Positions 47,182-56,405 of a stretch of DNA of 64,000 nucleotides are shown in pieces; the stretch's first letter is position 1; every line of letters begins with the position of its first letter. The translations under genes and the position numbers were made by a program. This DNA comes from Candidatus Enterococcus moelleringii (GTDB lineage: Bacteria > Bacillota > Bacilli > Lactobacillales > Enterococcaceae). The notes below the pieces were generated by a model that was given only the letters and a program-made list of their open reading frames with translations, had not been told where the DNA came from and did not search any database. The DNA lies in the NCBI RefSeq assembly GCF_017377575.1, contig NZ_JAFREM010000021.1:20662-84661 (forward strand). The letters are read 5' to 3'.

Positions 47182-47210
47182 AGTATATTTGATTTCCTTA
47201 AATATTCCAA
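47182..47210 (-). promoter_or_regulatory. Promoter of the protease/membrane-protein unit
   Basis: On the minus strand TTGGAA (47205-47210) and TATACT (47182-47187) are separated by 17 bp, about 30 bp upstream of the protease start codon. Confidence 0.65.
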
Positions 47211-47298
47211 GAGTAATATTGTAATACTAAAAAAATCAAAACCGAAAGACTTTTGTTTGATTATTTATAAGTTCATTGCTGAACCAACATGGTATAAT

Positions 47299-47405
47299 TA
47301 GCGGTAACTACCCACGGTTGAACTTTCACCAACTAGATTACCAATACCTGGGACACATCAAAAACCCTGTGAAATGGCGAAATATCCACTTCACAGGGCT
47401 TTTTG
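47299..47405 (+). ncRNA. Candidate small RNA
   Basis: An extended -10 box (TGG-TATAAT, 47293-47298) on the plus strand is followed about 65 nt later by a strong terminator (47365-47405), with no ORF between. This would give a transcript of about 100 nt. No matching -35 box is visible, and no family is recognised. Confidence 0.3.
47365..47405. terminator. Bidirectional terminator after the ABC permease gene
   Basis: CCCTGTGAA pairs with TTCACAGGG (47365-47373 with 47390-47398), with flanking A and T runs on both sides. It ends the ABC exporter transcript on the minus strand and any plus-strand transcript from 47299. Confidence 0.85.
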
Positions 47406-47409
47406 TCAG

Positions 47410-49905
47410 CTACTGATTCATCCGATCAATCAGCTTCTCCTTCAAACTAATCCGATACGTAATCCATGGCGTCAGTAAGCACACCAGCAAAATCACCACT
47501 AAAACCAAGGCCAAGGAAGACAGAGGTAAGTTAAAAGCCGCATAAGGAACGATCCGTTTAAACAAAAGATACAGCGGAATATAAATCACCGTACCAAGCG
47601 TCAGCAATAATCCAAAAGAAATTCCCCAATAATAGAACCCTTCAAACAATAAAATTTCTCGTTGCTGCTGATGGGTCATGCCGATGCTTTCTAAAATGGC
47701 AAACTCTTGCTTCCGGCTGTTCACACTAGTTACCATCGTCGTGACAAAATTAAGGATGCCAGTTAACAGAAAGGTCAGCGATAACCCCACTGTTAATACT
47801 TTAGTTGTCAATAGATACCCAGCCATCTCGGCTTCCTTTTCCACCCGCGACAGAATTTGGATATTAGCATCCGAAGCCGTGATCTCTTTCAGCTGCTGCA
47901 ACACGTCTTCATCCTGTCGTCCATCCGTATCGAAGGATATCCGGAAAATCTTTGTTTGCGGCGCAAGATTAGCCAATGCAGATTTGCTGATATACAAATC
48001 CGGCGCAGTCCCCCGTTCATTTCCCCGACCACTCTGGAAATCGGCAGGTAAAAAGTTGTCCGCAATCTTAAACTCTTGTGACTCACCTTCACTCTCTATC
48101 GTAATCATCTCACCAGACCGTACTATATTTTCACCATCTTCATCTGTCAGCTCCTGCAGCAATACCAAATCGCCCTTTTTAAAAGCCGCCACATCAATCG
48201 GCTCCTCCAGCTTTTGATTTAATTCCTCGATGTAACGATCATCAATGCCATAAACGCCGCTATAAAAATTCTCGATATAGGCTTTGCGTTTCTCAGGTGT
48301 CGAGAAATCCGCTCCGGCTTTTCCATCTAAAGAATCTACATACGCGCCAAACACCTGCTCCTCATATTGAACCGGGAAGGTCACTTCTTCAGCTACATCT
48401 GTTGTTTTTAGGTCTTGGATGCCCGGAATTGCTTGAATCTCCGCTAACATATTTGACGTGATTGGTTTTCCCTCATCATGAATACTATAGGTAATCGCAA
48501 AATCATCTTCGCCCCATTGCTGGATGAAATTTTCCGGACTGATACTGGACAATAAGGCGGTGGCGATCCAGTACAAGGCCAGTCCTAAAAATAAGGAAGA
48601 AAACACCAGCAGCGCACTTTTCTTAGAACGAAAAATATTCTGGAATGCCATGCTCTTGGAGCTGAATCGTTTGTTTTTACGCTTGTGCAGGTTTTTGGTA
48701 GTCATTTCATTGTAGGCCATTGCCGAAACCGGCGACACTTGCGCCGCCATTCGCGCCGGTTTGATACACCCCATTCTGGCCGTAACAAACGCAAACACGG
48801 CAGCACTGATAAAAATCAACGGGGAAAAAGAAACCTGCATCCCCGCATCACTATTGCCAGGATAAAGCATCGTCAAGCTATAAGGAACAATCCCCAAGGA
48901 CACGACCGCGCCCAACACCAAGCCGATGGGAATGCCAATCATGGTAATAAACAAAATCTGCTGGTGAACAATTTTCCGTACTTCCCGCTTAGTAAAGCCG
49001 ATCAAGCGCAGCTGACCGTAAAAACGAATATCTCTCACCACATTGATGTATAGAATATTGTAGATTAACAGGTAGCTGCTGATGAAGATAAATAAGATCA
49101 CACACACGACAGCCGCAATCAGCGTTTGATTATTCACCTGTGTAACCGGTACAATTTCAAAGCTCTGCTCCGGACTGAATCCAATCGTCTCTTTCAGCTG
49201 CTCGCATCTACTTTGGATATTCTCCCCATCCTCAAAGGAAACCATCGCCACGTTTCCCGTCGCTAAATCTGCTTCCTCTTTAAAAACTTCCGAAACATAC
49301 ACGCTCCCCTTATCGTTGGTCCTCACCTGCGAGTAATCCGTGTAATAACCCGCTAAAACAAACTCCCTCGTCTCCACATCAGTGCCGCCATCTAAATGAT
49401 AGGACAAGGAAATAACCATTCCTACCTGCGGATCAGAAATTCCTAAGCGTTCTAAAATCCACGTAGGCATCATGACTTCATTCTTTGCAGCCGGGTAAGT
49501 TCCCACCACATCAGAAACAGTCGGCAGCCGATGAAGCTTCCACTCCTTTTCGTCGATCCAATTCAAGCCTAACTTCAGATCGTCATCTTCCAAATCGTCC
49601 ACCTGACCCAAATGTTGCGACCTGCCGACATTCTCCACCAGACTAACTGTTTCCAATTCTTCCGTCTGCTCGTCACTCGGATTATTGATCGCCACATGTG
49701 CCGTGGTCCCCATGGTACGAATTTGCTGCAGCTGCGAAGTTTCCACATAACTAAAGCCAATACTAAAAACCGCCGTCAGCATAAAGGTCGCTAACACTAC
49801 GGCAATGATGACAATACGATTGCGGGATTTATGGGCGGAAAAAATCTGCTTCGACAATTTCCGAATGCGTTTTGAATTTATTTTATGATAAGCTCTCTTT
49901 TTCAT
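47410..49905 (-). CDS. ABC transporter permease, FtsX/MacB type
   Basis: This 831-residue membrane protein has an N-terminal helix after a basic tail. A large extracellular domain follows (about 60-240), then a first FtsX-like three-helix block (about 270-400). A second extracellular domain and a second FtsX block (about 700-831) complete it. This two-FtsX layout belongs to exporters or mechanotransmission systems for peptides and lipids. The ATPase gene overlaps its start by 4 bp. No two-component system lies nearby, so a BceAB-type resistance role is only one option; the substrate is unknown. Confidence 0.88.
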   Translation of the reverse strand: MKKRAYHKINSKRIRKLSKQIFSAHKSRNRIVIIAVVLATFMLTAVFSIGFSYVETSQLQQIRTMGTTAHVAINNPSDEQTEELETVSLVENVGRSQHLGQVDDLEDDDLKLGLNWIDEKEWKLHRLPTVSDVVGTYPAAKNEVMMPTWILERLGISDPQVGMVISLSYHLDGGTDVETREFVLAGYYTDYSQVRTNDKGSVYVSEVFKEEADLATGNVAMVSFEDGENIQSRCEQLKETIGFSPEQSFEIVPVTQVNNQTLIAAVVCVILFIFISSYLLIYNILYINVVRDIRFYGQLRLIGFTKREVRKIVHQQILFITMIGIPIGLVLGAVVSLGIVPYSLTMLYPGNSDAGMQVSFSPLIFISAAVFAFVTARMGCIKPARMAAQVSPVSAMAYNEMTTKNLHKRKNKRFSSKSMAFQNIFRSKKSALLVFSSLFLGLALYWIATALLSSISPENFIQQWGEDDFAITYSIHDEGKPITSNMLAEIQAIPGIQDLKTTDVAEEVTFPVQYEEQVFGAYVDSLDGKAGADFSTPEKRKAYIENFYSGVYGIDDRYIEELNQKLEEPIDVAAFKKGDLVLLQELTDEDGENIVRSGEMITIESEGESQEFKIADNFLPADFQSGRGNERGTAPDLYISKSALANLAPQTKIFRISFDTDGRQDEDVLQQLKEITASDANIQILSRVEKEAEMAGYLLTTKVLTVGLSLTFLLTGILNFVTTMVTSVNSRKQEFAILESIGMTHQQQREILLFEGFYYWGISFGLLLTLGTVIYIPLYLLFKRIVPYAAFNLPLSSLALVLVVILLVCLLTPWITYRISLKEKLIDRMNQ

Positions 49906-50567
49906 GGCACGATCTTCCCATCTTCAATCTGAATAACCCGATCTGCTAACTGGGAAACCAAGGGGTTGTGGGTAATCATAATCAGTGTCTGGTTGAAGCG
50001 CTGACTGACGGTTCGTAAAAGCCGCAAAACCTCTTCGCTGGTTTTACTATCTAAATTGCCGGTGGGTTCATCGGCCAAAATAAGTGCTGGTTTGGTGATC
50101 AACGCCCGGGCAATCGCCACTCGCTGCTGCTGACCGCCGGAAAGTGTGTTGGGCAGGCTGAAGGTCTTATCCTGCAAGGAAAGCATCGCTAATATCTCAG
50201 CCAAAAAATCCTGATCCACCTCTTCCATATCCATCTCTACCGGCAAAACAATATTTTCGTACACGCTCAAAATCGGAATCAAATTGTAATTTTGAAAAAT
50301 AAAGCCGATCTTCTTTCTGCGAAACAACGTCAGCTCTTCTTCCGTCATAGCACCAAGAGTCACACCGTCGATAGATACACTGCCCGAGGTCGGAGAATCC
50401 AAGCCGCCAATCAAATTAAGCAAGGTAGATTTCCCGCTGCCAGAGCTGCCAATGATCGCCACAAATTCACCTTTCTCCACAGAAAAACTGACATCATCCA
50501 CCGCTTTAACCTGATTGGGCGCTTCACCATAATACTTTTTCAAATGTTCGGTTTTGATTATTTCCAT
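49902..50567 (-). CDS. ABC transporter ATP-binding protein, MacB/LolD type
   Basis: This 221-residue ATPase starts at the ATG at 50567, with AGGGGG upstream; a GTG at 50576 is unlikely. Walker A is GSSGSGKST (about residues 39-47), signature [15 protein letters not shown] (about 141-155) and Walker [14 protein letters not shown] (about 161-173). The sequence class is that of MacB/FtsE/LolD ATPases, which pair with FtsX-like permeases such as the one overlapping downstream. Confidence 0.93.
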   Translation of the reverse strand: MEIIKTEHLKKYYGEAPNQVKAVDDVSFSVEKGEFVAIIGSSGSGKSTLLNLIGGLDSPTSGSVSIDGVTLGAMTEEELTLFRRKKIGFIFQNYNLIPILSVYENIVLPVEMDMEEVDQDFLAEILAMLSLQDKTFSLPNTLSGGQQQRVAIARALITKPALILADEPTGNLDSKTSEEVLRLLRTVSQRFNQTLIMITHNPLVSQLADRVIQIEDGKIVP

Positions 50568-50773
50568 AAGTCCCACCCCCTAAACTTATGCACTTTGCCA
50601 TACTTTCAACTGTCCAGGTGATTGTCCATGTAGTTCCACTACTTGTCCTTCAATGGTACGCAAAAAATCCGGCAGCAATTTCCTCCATCCGGCGATTTTT
50701 CTTTCTATTATATATCTCTAGAAAACGCCTCCATGGTATAATTAAGAGAGAGATAAGATTGGGGTGACCTGCA

Positions 50774-51025
50774 ATGAAAAGATATCTTTTTCCTTTGTTG
50801 GCTGGCTTTGCTGTGGCATCCTTGCTCTACATTTTTGGCTTTACGACCGCTCTAAATTACTCAGGCTATGGCATTTTGTTATTCGGTATGGCGCTATCCG
50901 GCAATCTCGTCTCAGGAGACCGTATGCGGGCGAATGCCCAATACGAATCAAGCTTACCTAAAAATTTTTACCTGCAAGTGATCGTCTTCTCGTTGCCATT
51001 TCTGCTTCTCAATTATTTAGCTTGA
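50774..51025 (+). CDS. Small membrane protein, DUF5316-like
   Basis: This 83-residue protein has three hydrophobic stretches. A central SGDRMRANAQYES is the conserved loop I associate with DUF5316. Function unknown. GGGGTGACCTGCA precedes the ATG, and an extended -10 (TGG-TATAAT, 50737-50742) lies upstream. It is divergent from the ABC ATPase gene. Confidence 0.7.
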   Translation: MKRYLFPLLAGFAVASLLYIFGFTTALNYSGYGILLFGMALSGNLVSGDRMRANAQYESSLPKNFYLQVIVFSLPFLLLNYLA

Positions 51026-51073
51026 TGAACCCTCATCCAACTACTGAAGCTTTCCACTTAATGAACCCTTGCC

Positions 51074-51481
51074 TCAAGATAAAATCAAGAAAAGCAATAC
51101 GCCGGCAAGCACACAAACAATGCTGAACAGTACAATCAGCAGTGTTCTGCCGGTTTTATTTTGGATAGAGCTGGAAAACTTAATCCCTCCGATTGCTACC
51201 GCGGCAATGAATCCCAGCATGCACGTACCAATAATTGGCATCAGACCTGCAGAAACACCCGCATATACTGCGACAAACGGCAGTAAAGTTAAAGAACCCA
51301 CCAGCAATAAAATGACAAATCCACACAGCAGCAAATACTTGGCGGTTTTATTTTTTATCAACAAGGCCGCAGTCGTTCCGCCGAAAACACTTATTGCGAT
51401 TGACGTGACACCAAAAAGCAACAAAGAGCCTGCGATAACTAGAAAAAGAAGCGGTAAAAGTATCAGTACGACGTGAAACAT
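51074..51481 (-). CDS. Small integral membrane protein of unknown function
   Basis: This 135-residue, almost entirely hydrophobic protein has four or five helices (for example VVLILLPLLFLVIAGSLLLF and LLIVLFSIVCVLAGVLLFLI). A short loop, GIKFSSSIQNKTGR, precedes the last helix. GTCAGGAGGAAGCCC directly precedes the ATG, which supports a real gene on this strand. The plus-strand frame covering the same bases lacks a ribosome site. It is convergent with the DUF5316-like gene, and no family is recognised. Confidence 0.65.
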   Translation of the reverse strand: MFHVVLILLPLLFLVIAGSLLLFGVTSIAISVFGGTTAALLIKNKTAKYLLLCGFVILLLVGSLTLLPFVAVYAGVSAGLMPIIGTCMLGFIAAVAIGGIKFSSSIQNKTGRTLLIVLFSIVCVLAGVLLFLILS

Positions 51482-52066
51482 GGGCTTCCTCCTGACTGCT
51501 GATTACGAAGATTACCTACTAAATATAGGCCCAAATCAAGAAAATATTCTACATTTATCACCTTAATTATAGCATATCAGCCAATCGGAAATAACGTTAT
51601 TAAAAGCGTTATTAACTATTTGCATTACGAATTTCTTTCATGAAAAAATCTCGTACTGAACACAGAAAATATCTCCTAATTAATTTGGTTTACCATAATT
51701 TTATTATGGTGTTTAAAAACAACTAAATACATAATCACCTCCCCGATGACATCCCCAAAAAATCAAACCCTCAGCCAATACAAAAATCGCACAGATATTT
51801 AAACAAAAGTGTCAAATATTCAGGTAGTTTAAAACCCCTAGCCAATTCCTTAGACAAAGAATCAACTAGAGGTTTTATTGGTTATCCTATGCTCGTGTTG
51901 GAAATAATTGAATCACGGATAGGTAAATCTATTATTACCAACTAATTCATTATCATACCAACTTCGCTAAGTTCAAGAGTTGTCGTCTCCCATTAGATTC
52001 TTTAGACGAGTCATCAAAGTGGACACGATTATGACTGCTGAATGAGGCTGATCAAATCTTCTTAAA
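51482..52066. other. Intergenic region with hairpins and no gene
   Basis: These 585 bp contain no credible ORF. A perfect hairpin, ACCATAAT-N3-ATTATGGT, lies at 51692-51710. A terminator-like pair, AAAACCCCTAG/CTAGAGGTTTT, lies at 51831-51841 and 51866-51876. A short tandem repeat (ACGTTATTAA-like twice) lies near 51593-51615. The structures may be remains of a lost gene upstream of the SDR gene. Confidence 0.5.
51831..51876. terminator. Orphan terminator-like hairpin
   Basis: Arms AAAACCCCTAG (51831-51841) and CTAGAGGTTTT (51866-51876) pair with one G-U. No gene ends close to it: the SDR stop is 190 bp away and the small membrane gene starts 350 bp away. Confidence 0.45.
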
Positions 52067-52717
52067 CTATTTATAGAACACTTCTGAGTCCTTTCGATCC
52101 TTATACATTTCCAAATATTTCTCCGCGATTAAGTCTGGTGCAAAATGAGTTTCTGGTGCAACGGTCCCCATGATATTCACGATACCGACGAAAACACCTT
52201 TTTCTTTTAATTCTTCAGCTAAAACGAGAGCTAAGTTTCTTAAAGCCGCTTTATCAATTGAAACCGTTGAAAATTCTGCTGATGGATACATGGCGAAGCC
52301 ACCGCCAGTAAAAATGATAGTCCCTTCCTTTTGATCAATCTGTTCTGGAAGAACTTGCTGGACACAATGAAGGGCGCTCGCTACATCCACTTGATAAAAA
52401 TCCATCAATTCTTGACTGGATAATTCAGATGGTTTTTTTGGAACAAGTTTTGCGGCGTTATAAACTAAGACATCGATAACACCGACTTGGTCTTTAATCT
52501 TTTTGAAAGCAGCCGTCAATGAATCACTATCCGCAGCGTCCGCTGCAACAGTCAAAGTTTCAATATTTTTAGCTTCAAGCTCCTCTGCATATTTTTCTAA
52601 CTTTTGCTGGTCTCTAGAGATTAAAACCACACGAAAATTTCCATTTCCAAACTTCTCTGCTACATGGTTACCTATTCCTGGTCCTGCACCTACAATTGTT
52701 ACAACTTTCTTTCTCAT
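52067..52717 (-). CDS. SDR-family oxidoreductase lacking the catalytic tyrosine
   Basis: This 216-residue Rossmann protein has GAGPGIG (residues 10-16) in place of TGxxxGIG. VYNAA (about 86) stands for NNAG. In the Y-x-x-x-K stretch it reads FSTVSIDKAAL: the Lys is present but the Tyr position is Val. It may therefore be a catalytically altered or NAD(P)-sensing member. It is divergent from a LysR regulator across a region with a GTTATT...AATAAC inverted repeat, which suggests control by that regulator. Confidence 0.85.
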   Translation of the reverse strand: MRKKVVTIVGAGPGIGNHVAEKFGNGNFRVVLISRDQQKLEKYAEELEAKNIETLTVAADAADSDSLTAAFKKIKDQVGVIDVLVYNAAKLVPKKPSELSSQELMDFYQVDVASALHCVQQVLPEQIDQKEGTIIFTGGGFAMYPSAEFSTVSIDKAALRNLALVLAEELKEKGVFVGIVNIMGTVAPETHFAPDLIAEKYLEMYKDRKDSEVFYK

Positions 52718-52750
52718 TCCATGACCTCTTTTCTTTATCTGTTAATAGAA

Positions 52751-52778
52751 GTTATTGTATGCTATGATACGTAATAAC
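52751..52778. promoter_or_regulatory. Inverted repeat between the SDR and LysR genes
   Basis: GTTATT (52751-52756) and AATAAC (52773-52778) form a symmetrical pair around TGCTATGATA, which also contains -10-like sequences. The position suits a LysR operator controlling both divergent genes. Confidence 0.5.
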
Positions 52779-52812
52779 TCAAACAAATATTTAGAACTGA
52801 GGTTATCACTAT

Positions 52813-53676
52813 ATGGTTATGAACTTGCATTCTCTCGAAATTTTTATCGAAGTAGCTGAACGAGGTAGTTTTACTGAAGCAGCAAGGAACTTATACGTTA
52901 CCCAACCCGCGATTAGTAAAGCAATCAAAAATATTGAAGTCGAACTAAGTGTCAAACTTTTCCAAAGAGACAAAAGAAATGGACTGATTCTCACTGATGT
53001 CGGCGCAAAAATTTTGGTACTCGCTCGCCAAATGCTAGACATTGATAATAAAATCTATCAGGCAGCTTTTAAAGAAAATAATTTTTTAGGTGGACGCGTC
53101 AGAATTGGTTCTATTTTCATTACCACTACGGTAATCCTTTCAAAAGCCATCGCAATGTTCCAAGAGAAATACCCTTTCGTTAAAATCGAACTATATGAAG
53201 GAACGGCTAGAGAAGTAAATAAAATGGTAATGGACCATGCTGTCGATTTTGCGATAAGTATTTCCCCTTTTAACAAAATGGAATACGAAGTTTTAGTTGA
53301 AGATGAAATGGTGGCCATTAGCAATCGTGAGATCGATGGCTTAGTCAATATTATCTCTGATGATAGGAAATTTGTTTTTGGACAAGCTGGAGCAGAAACG
53401 GCAATCGACACCTTGGGGAAAGAATATGAAATACCTTTTGAAAAGTGGTTTCAAGTCGCTCGTGGCGAAACTGTTCTTAGCATGGCTCAAAGTGGTGTGG
53501 GCATTGGCATCATCTCTCAATTTGTTCTTGATAGTATTCCTAATCAGCTTTACAGAGCTGCTGTTTATCCGCAAGTAAAAATGGAATACGGCATTATCAC
53601 GAATTCTTTTGCTGAATTAACACCTGTTGCTAAAGAGTTTGTTCGTATTATTAAAAAAAGTAATCAATCCTCTTAA
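52813..53676 (+). CDS. LysR family transcriptional regulator (SDR-linked)
   Basis: This 287-residue regulator has helix-turn-helix SFTEAARNLYVTQPAISKAI (about residues 21-40) and a substrate-binding-like domain from about 92 (GRVRIGSIFITTTV). It starts ATG-GTT-ATG; either ATG could be used. It is divergent from the SDR gene with an inverted repeat between them. The ligand is not predictable. Confidence 0.9.
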   Translation: MVMNLHSLEIFIEVAERGSFTEAARNLYVTQPAISKAIKNIEVELSVKLFQRDKRNGLILTDVGAKILVLARQMLDIDNKIYQAAFKENNFLGGRVRIGSIFITTTVILSKAIAMFQEKYPFVKIELYEGTAREVNKMVMDHAVDFAISISPFNKMEYEVLVEDEMVAISNREIDGLVNIISDDRKFVFGQAGAETAIDTLGKEYEIPFEKWFQVARGETVLSMAQSGVGIGIISQFVLDSIPNQLYRAAVYPQVKMEYGIITNSFAELTPVAKEFVRIIKKSNQSS

Positions 53677-53798
53677 ACTACATGAAGGCTATTCAAACGT
53701 TCGCCCACACCATTTTGGTGATGGGTGATTTTTATTTAGAAAAAACCTCGTGCATAATAGAGCCACGCTAAAGATATTTCTGCCCGACTAACTTGATA

Positions 53799-54053
53799 TC
53801 ATTCTGCTAATTCACCAATTCTCTCAATAATGAGTAAATCCTTGCTTTCCATCTCTGCGTACTTTTGACGAGCAATCTTATCCGTTTCCAAATGCTTAGA
53901 AGTCACAGTCTCACTTTTAGCTAAATGACTAGCTGCTAGCGGACTGTATGATGTCAAAGCAATCCCTTCTGATTCATAATAAGGAATCATCTCAAGTTTT
54001 TCTTCTATGTTTTCTGGATTTAACTTAGTGTCATCCTGAAATTTCCATGCTAT
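53799..54053 (-). pseudogene. Aldo/keto reductase remnant
   Basis: On the minus strand, about 85 codons from about 54053 read AWKFQDDTKLNPENIEEKLE and then EMIPYYESEGIALTSYSPLA, a typical internal segment of a larger aldo/keto reductase. An in-frame TGA lies just upstream, the N-terminal barrel and catalytic Tyr are absent, and the C-terminus is short. It is therefore a decayed fragment. No ribosome site is present. Confidence 0.6.
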
Positions 54054-54375
54054 TCATTTTTCATTGCTAAAAACGATTCTCGGCTTGAAACGTTGGTAGA
54101 TCAATGATTTAAGCCACAAAAACGCCATACTTGATAACGAATTTCCTAACTAAAACCACGAATAAAAACCAAGGAAGCATAACCACAAAGTTATGACCTC
54201 CTCGCTATATTTTCATTTGAGCAAATCGAAGACCTAACTTAGAATAGCTAGTATTCTCAATGATAGTTGAAATGGACCACTGAAATTGGAGCTATTTATC
54301 ATTGAGAGATGTAACCAATTGGATATCATGAGTAAAAATCATGTATGATTCAAAAACACATAAGGAGTGAAAAAG
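54054..54375. other. Intergenic region without recognisable genes
   Basis: I see no ORF with a ribosome site here. A -10-like TATGAT lies about 25 bp upstream of the AAGGAG of the DMT gene. The left part may be further decayed aldo/keto reductase sequence. Confidence 0.4.
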
Positions 54376-55302
54376 ATGATTTACTTATTACTTGGGGTCT
54401 TATTCGGGACCTTACTACCTATCCAAACGGCAATTAATTCGAAATTACGATCTTTCGTCCAATCGCCATTACTGTCTTCAATGATTTCCTTCCTTGTCGC
54501 TGAGCTATTTTTACTCGTTCTTACGTTGGTTTCTGGTATTAACCCATTGATTTCAGTGGACTTTTTTCTTTCACATCCAAAATGGATCTGGCTTGGTGGC
54601 GTTTGCGGAGTGATTGGCTTAACCTCTATCATTTTTCTTTTCCAGAAATTAGGCAGTGTTCAAACGGTCATTTTACCTTTAATTGGTCAAATATTTATGG
54701 GTTTGCTGATTGATCAATTTGGTTGGTTTCATTCCCCTCAAATTTCTGTAACGCTGGGTAAAATTGCAGGCGTATTACTAATGATTATCGGTGTTGTATT
54801 TGTTATCATCTTGCCTAACCTCAAAAAAAATAAACTTAATACTGACAAACATGCACAACTATTGTGGCAAATCTATGGTGTAGTTGTAGGGATGCTAATG
54901 TCTTCACAATCAGCAATCAATGCAGAGCTTGGAAGAAATCTTGCGTCCTCCGTTCATGCTTCATTAGTTTCTTTTACAGTTGGTTCAATTCTTTTGTTGC
55001 TACTAGTTGGCTTTAAAGAACGTGGCTACGGAAAAATTAAGCTGGCATTAGGGAAAGGGAAACCTAAATGGATTTGGCTAGGTGGCTTTTTGGGAGGTTC
55101 CTACTTGTTAGGTCTTGTCAGCTTAGTTCCAATTTTAGGAAACAGTACCGTCATTTTGTTAACCCTGTTAGGGCAAATGTTAATTAGTTTGGTCATTGAT
55201 CATTTTGGGCTTATCGGTGCGAAAAGAAATCGAATCTTGCTTGTTCAAATTTTAGGATCGCTTCTGATGATTACTGGTGTGGTGCTGACTAAAATGTATT
55301 AG
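54376..55302 (+). CDS. DMT-superfamily transporter, YdcZ type, two tandem halves
   Basis: This 308-residue protein starts at the ATG at 54376, with AAGGAG 9 nt upstream; the GTG at 54367 overlaps that site. It has about ten helices in two homologous halves. Each half begins with a similar pattern (LLGVLFGTLLPIQTAINSKL, and GVVVGMLMSSQSAINAELGR at about 175), the QxxxNxxL signature of YdcZ/DUF606 proteins. Single-domain YdcZ is about 150 residues, so this is a fused pair. The substrate is unknown. A terminator follows at 55442-55482. Confidence 0.88.
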   Translation: MIYLLLGVLFGTLLPIQTAINSKLRSFVQSPLLSSMISFLVAELFLLVLTLVSGINPLISVDFFLSHPKWIWLGGVCGVIGLTSIIFLFQKLGSVQTVILPLIGQIFMGLLIDQFGWFHSPQISVTLGKIAGVLLMIIGVVFVIILPNLKKNKLNTDKHAQLLWQIYGVVVGMLMSSQSAINAELGRNLASSVHASLVSFTVGSILLLLLVGFKERGYGKIKLALGKGKPKWIWLGGFLGGSYLLGLVSLVPILGNSTVILLTLLGQMLISLVIDHFGLIGAKRNRILLVQILGSLLMITGVVLTKMY

Positions 55303-55754
55303 TAATTAAATATACTTCATAGACTACTTTACAGAAACGGATTGGCAGTAATTGGGTCATAAACCATTTGCAGTAGTTAATAAAGACAAGTATTTTCTTA
55401 TTGCTATCAGCTTCATCCTTGAAAATAGATCATCACTACAAAAGATAAGCAATGTGCAAAAATGCATTCGCTTATCTTTTTTCATTAATGAGATCAAGCT
55501 TATGGCATAGCACCGTCAAATTATATAACCGTTTAGTTATCACCTTATGTCAATATTGTAGTTTGCGTTATGAACAAGTGCAGCATAATATATAGTCAGA
55601 AGTGAGAGTATGGATCAAATTTACAGAGGTAATTAGATATGAGAACTGCCACACCTTGAACACAGTGTAAACGAGGAGCACCTACAGAGTATTTAACGGT
55701 ATCCGGAACATGACTCTTGAAAGATTATTTACAAACAGAATATGGAGGTAAACG
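55303..55754. other. Intergenic region upstream of the nitroreductase gene
   Basis: It contains the DMT-gene terminator, an inverted repeat ATAAC-N6-GTTAT (about 55525-55540) and a promoter-like TTGCGT/TAATAT with 17-bp spacing (55563-55591). No credible ORF is present, and the leader between promoter and nitroreductase gene would be about 160 nt. Confidence 0.5.
55442..55482 (+). terminator. Terminator downstream of the DMT gene
   Basis: AAGATAAGC pairs with GCTTATCTT (55442-55450 with 55470-55478), followed by six T residues. It lies 140 bp after the stop codon. Confidence 0.75.
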
Positions 55755-56297
55755 ATGAACAGTAATTTTTTTGAACTTGCAGCAAATAGAAGGTCTATTC
55801 GCAAATTTACAGGAGAAACAGTAGATGAGAAAGATGTTGAAGAAATTGTCAAAACAGCGTTGTTAGCCCCTTCGTCTTGGGGTGGTCATCCAGTTGAATT
55901 TGTAGTGATAAAGGATAAAAAGAAAATTAGGGATATTGCAGCATGTAAGGCAATGGGCGCAGGACCGTTATCGTCTGCTGACGTGGCAATTGTCGTGCTT
56001 GTTAATAAAAAGAACTTGGAATTATGGATTGAGGATGGTGCAATTGCTTCTGCATACCTTCTTCTAGCAGCAGAAGAACGCGGTATTGGTGCTTGTTGGA
56101 TTCATATTCGAGATCGCATGGGAAAACGAAAAAGTGCAGATGAGGAGATTCGGGATATCCTTGGAGTTCCAAATAATTATACCGTTCTTAACTGTGTGGC
56201 ATTGGGACAAAAGAAAGAGCATAAAGCGCCTCGTAGTGAAAGTAAATTGCATTTAGAAAACATTCATTACGAACAGTTTGAATCTAAAAAGAAGTGA
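55755..56297 (+). CDS. Nitroreductase family protein
   Basis: This 180-residue FMN-binding oxidoreductase has the N-terminal RRSIRKFTGETVDE (residues 12-25) with the FMN-contacting Arg-Arg-Ser-x-Arg. LLAPSSWGGHPVEFVVI (about 36-52) is the second FMN motif. GIGACWIHIRDRM and the C-terminal VALGQKKEH are also family-typical. It reduces nitro-aromatics, quinones or similar electrophiles. TATGGAGG precedes the ATG. The flavodoxin-like gene follows 108 bp downstream, a common redox pairing. Confidence 0.92.
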   Translation: MNSNFFELAANRRSIRKFTGETVDEKDVEEIVKTALLAPSSWGGHPVEFVVIKDKKKIRDIAACKAMGAGPLSSADVAIVVLVNKKNLELWIEDGAIASAYLLLAAEERGIGACWIHIRDRMGKRKSADEEIRDILGVPNNYTVLNCVALGQKKEHKAPRSESKLHLENIHYEQFESKKK

Positions 56298-56405
56298 AAA
56301 CCTGAATATAGAGGCCCTGCGAAAACGAATGAAAGTTGCTGTTATAATTGATCAGCCCCCTCTTCACAGTATAAAAATTAAAATTTAGTTATTGGAGGTT
56401 GCAAC

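Noticed and set aside
47410..50567. Labelling the FtsX-type exporter as a BceAB bacitracin system
   Set aside because: No histidine kinase or response regulator is adjacent and the permease has the two-block MacB/FtsX layout; the substrate is left open.
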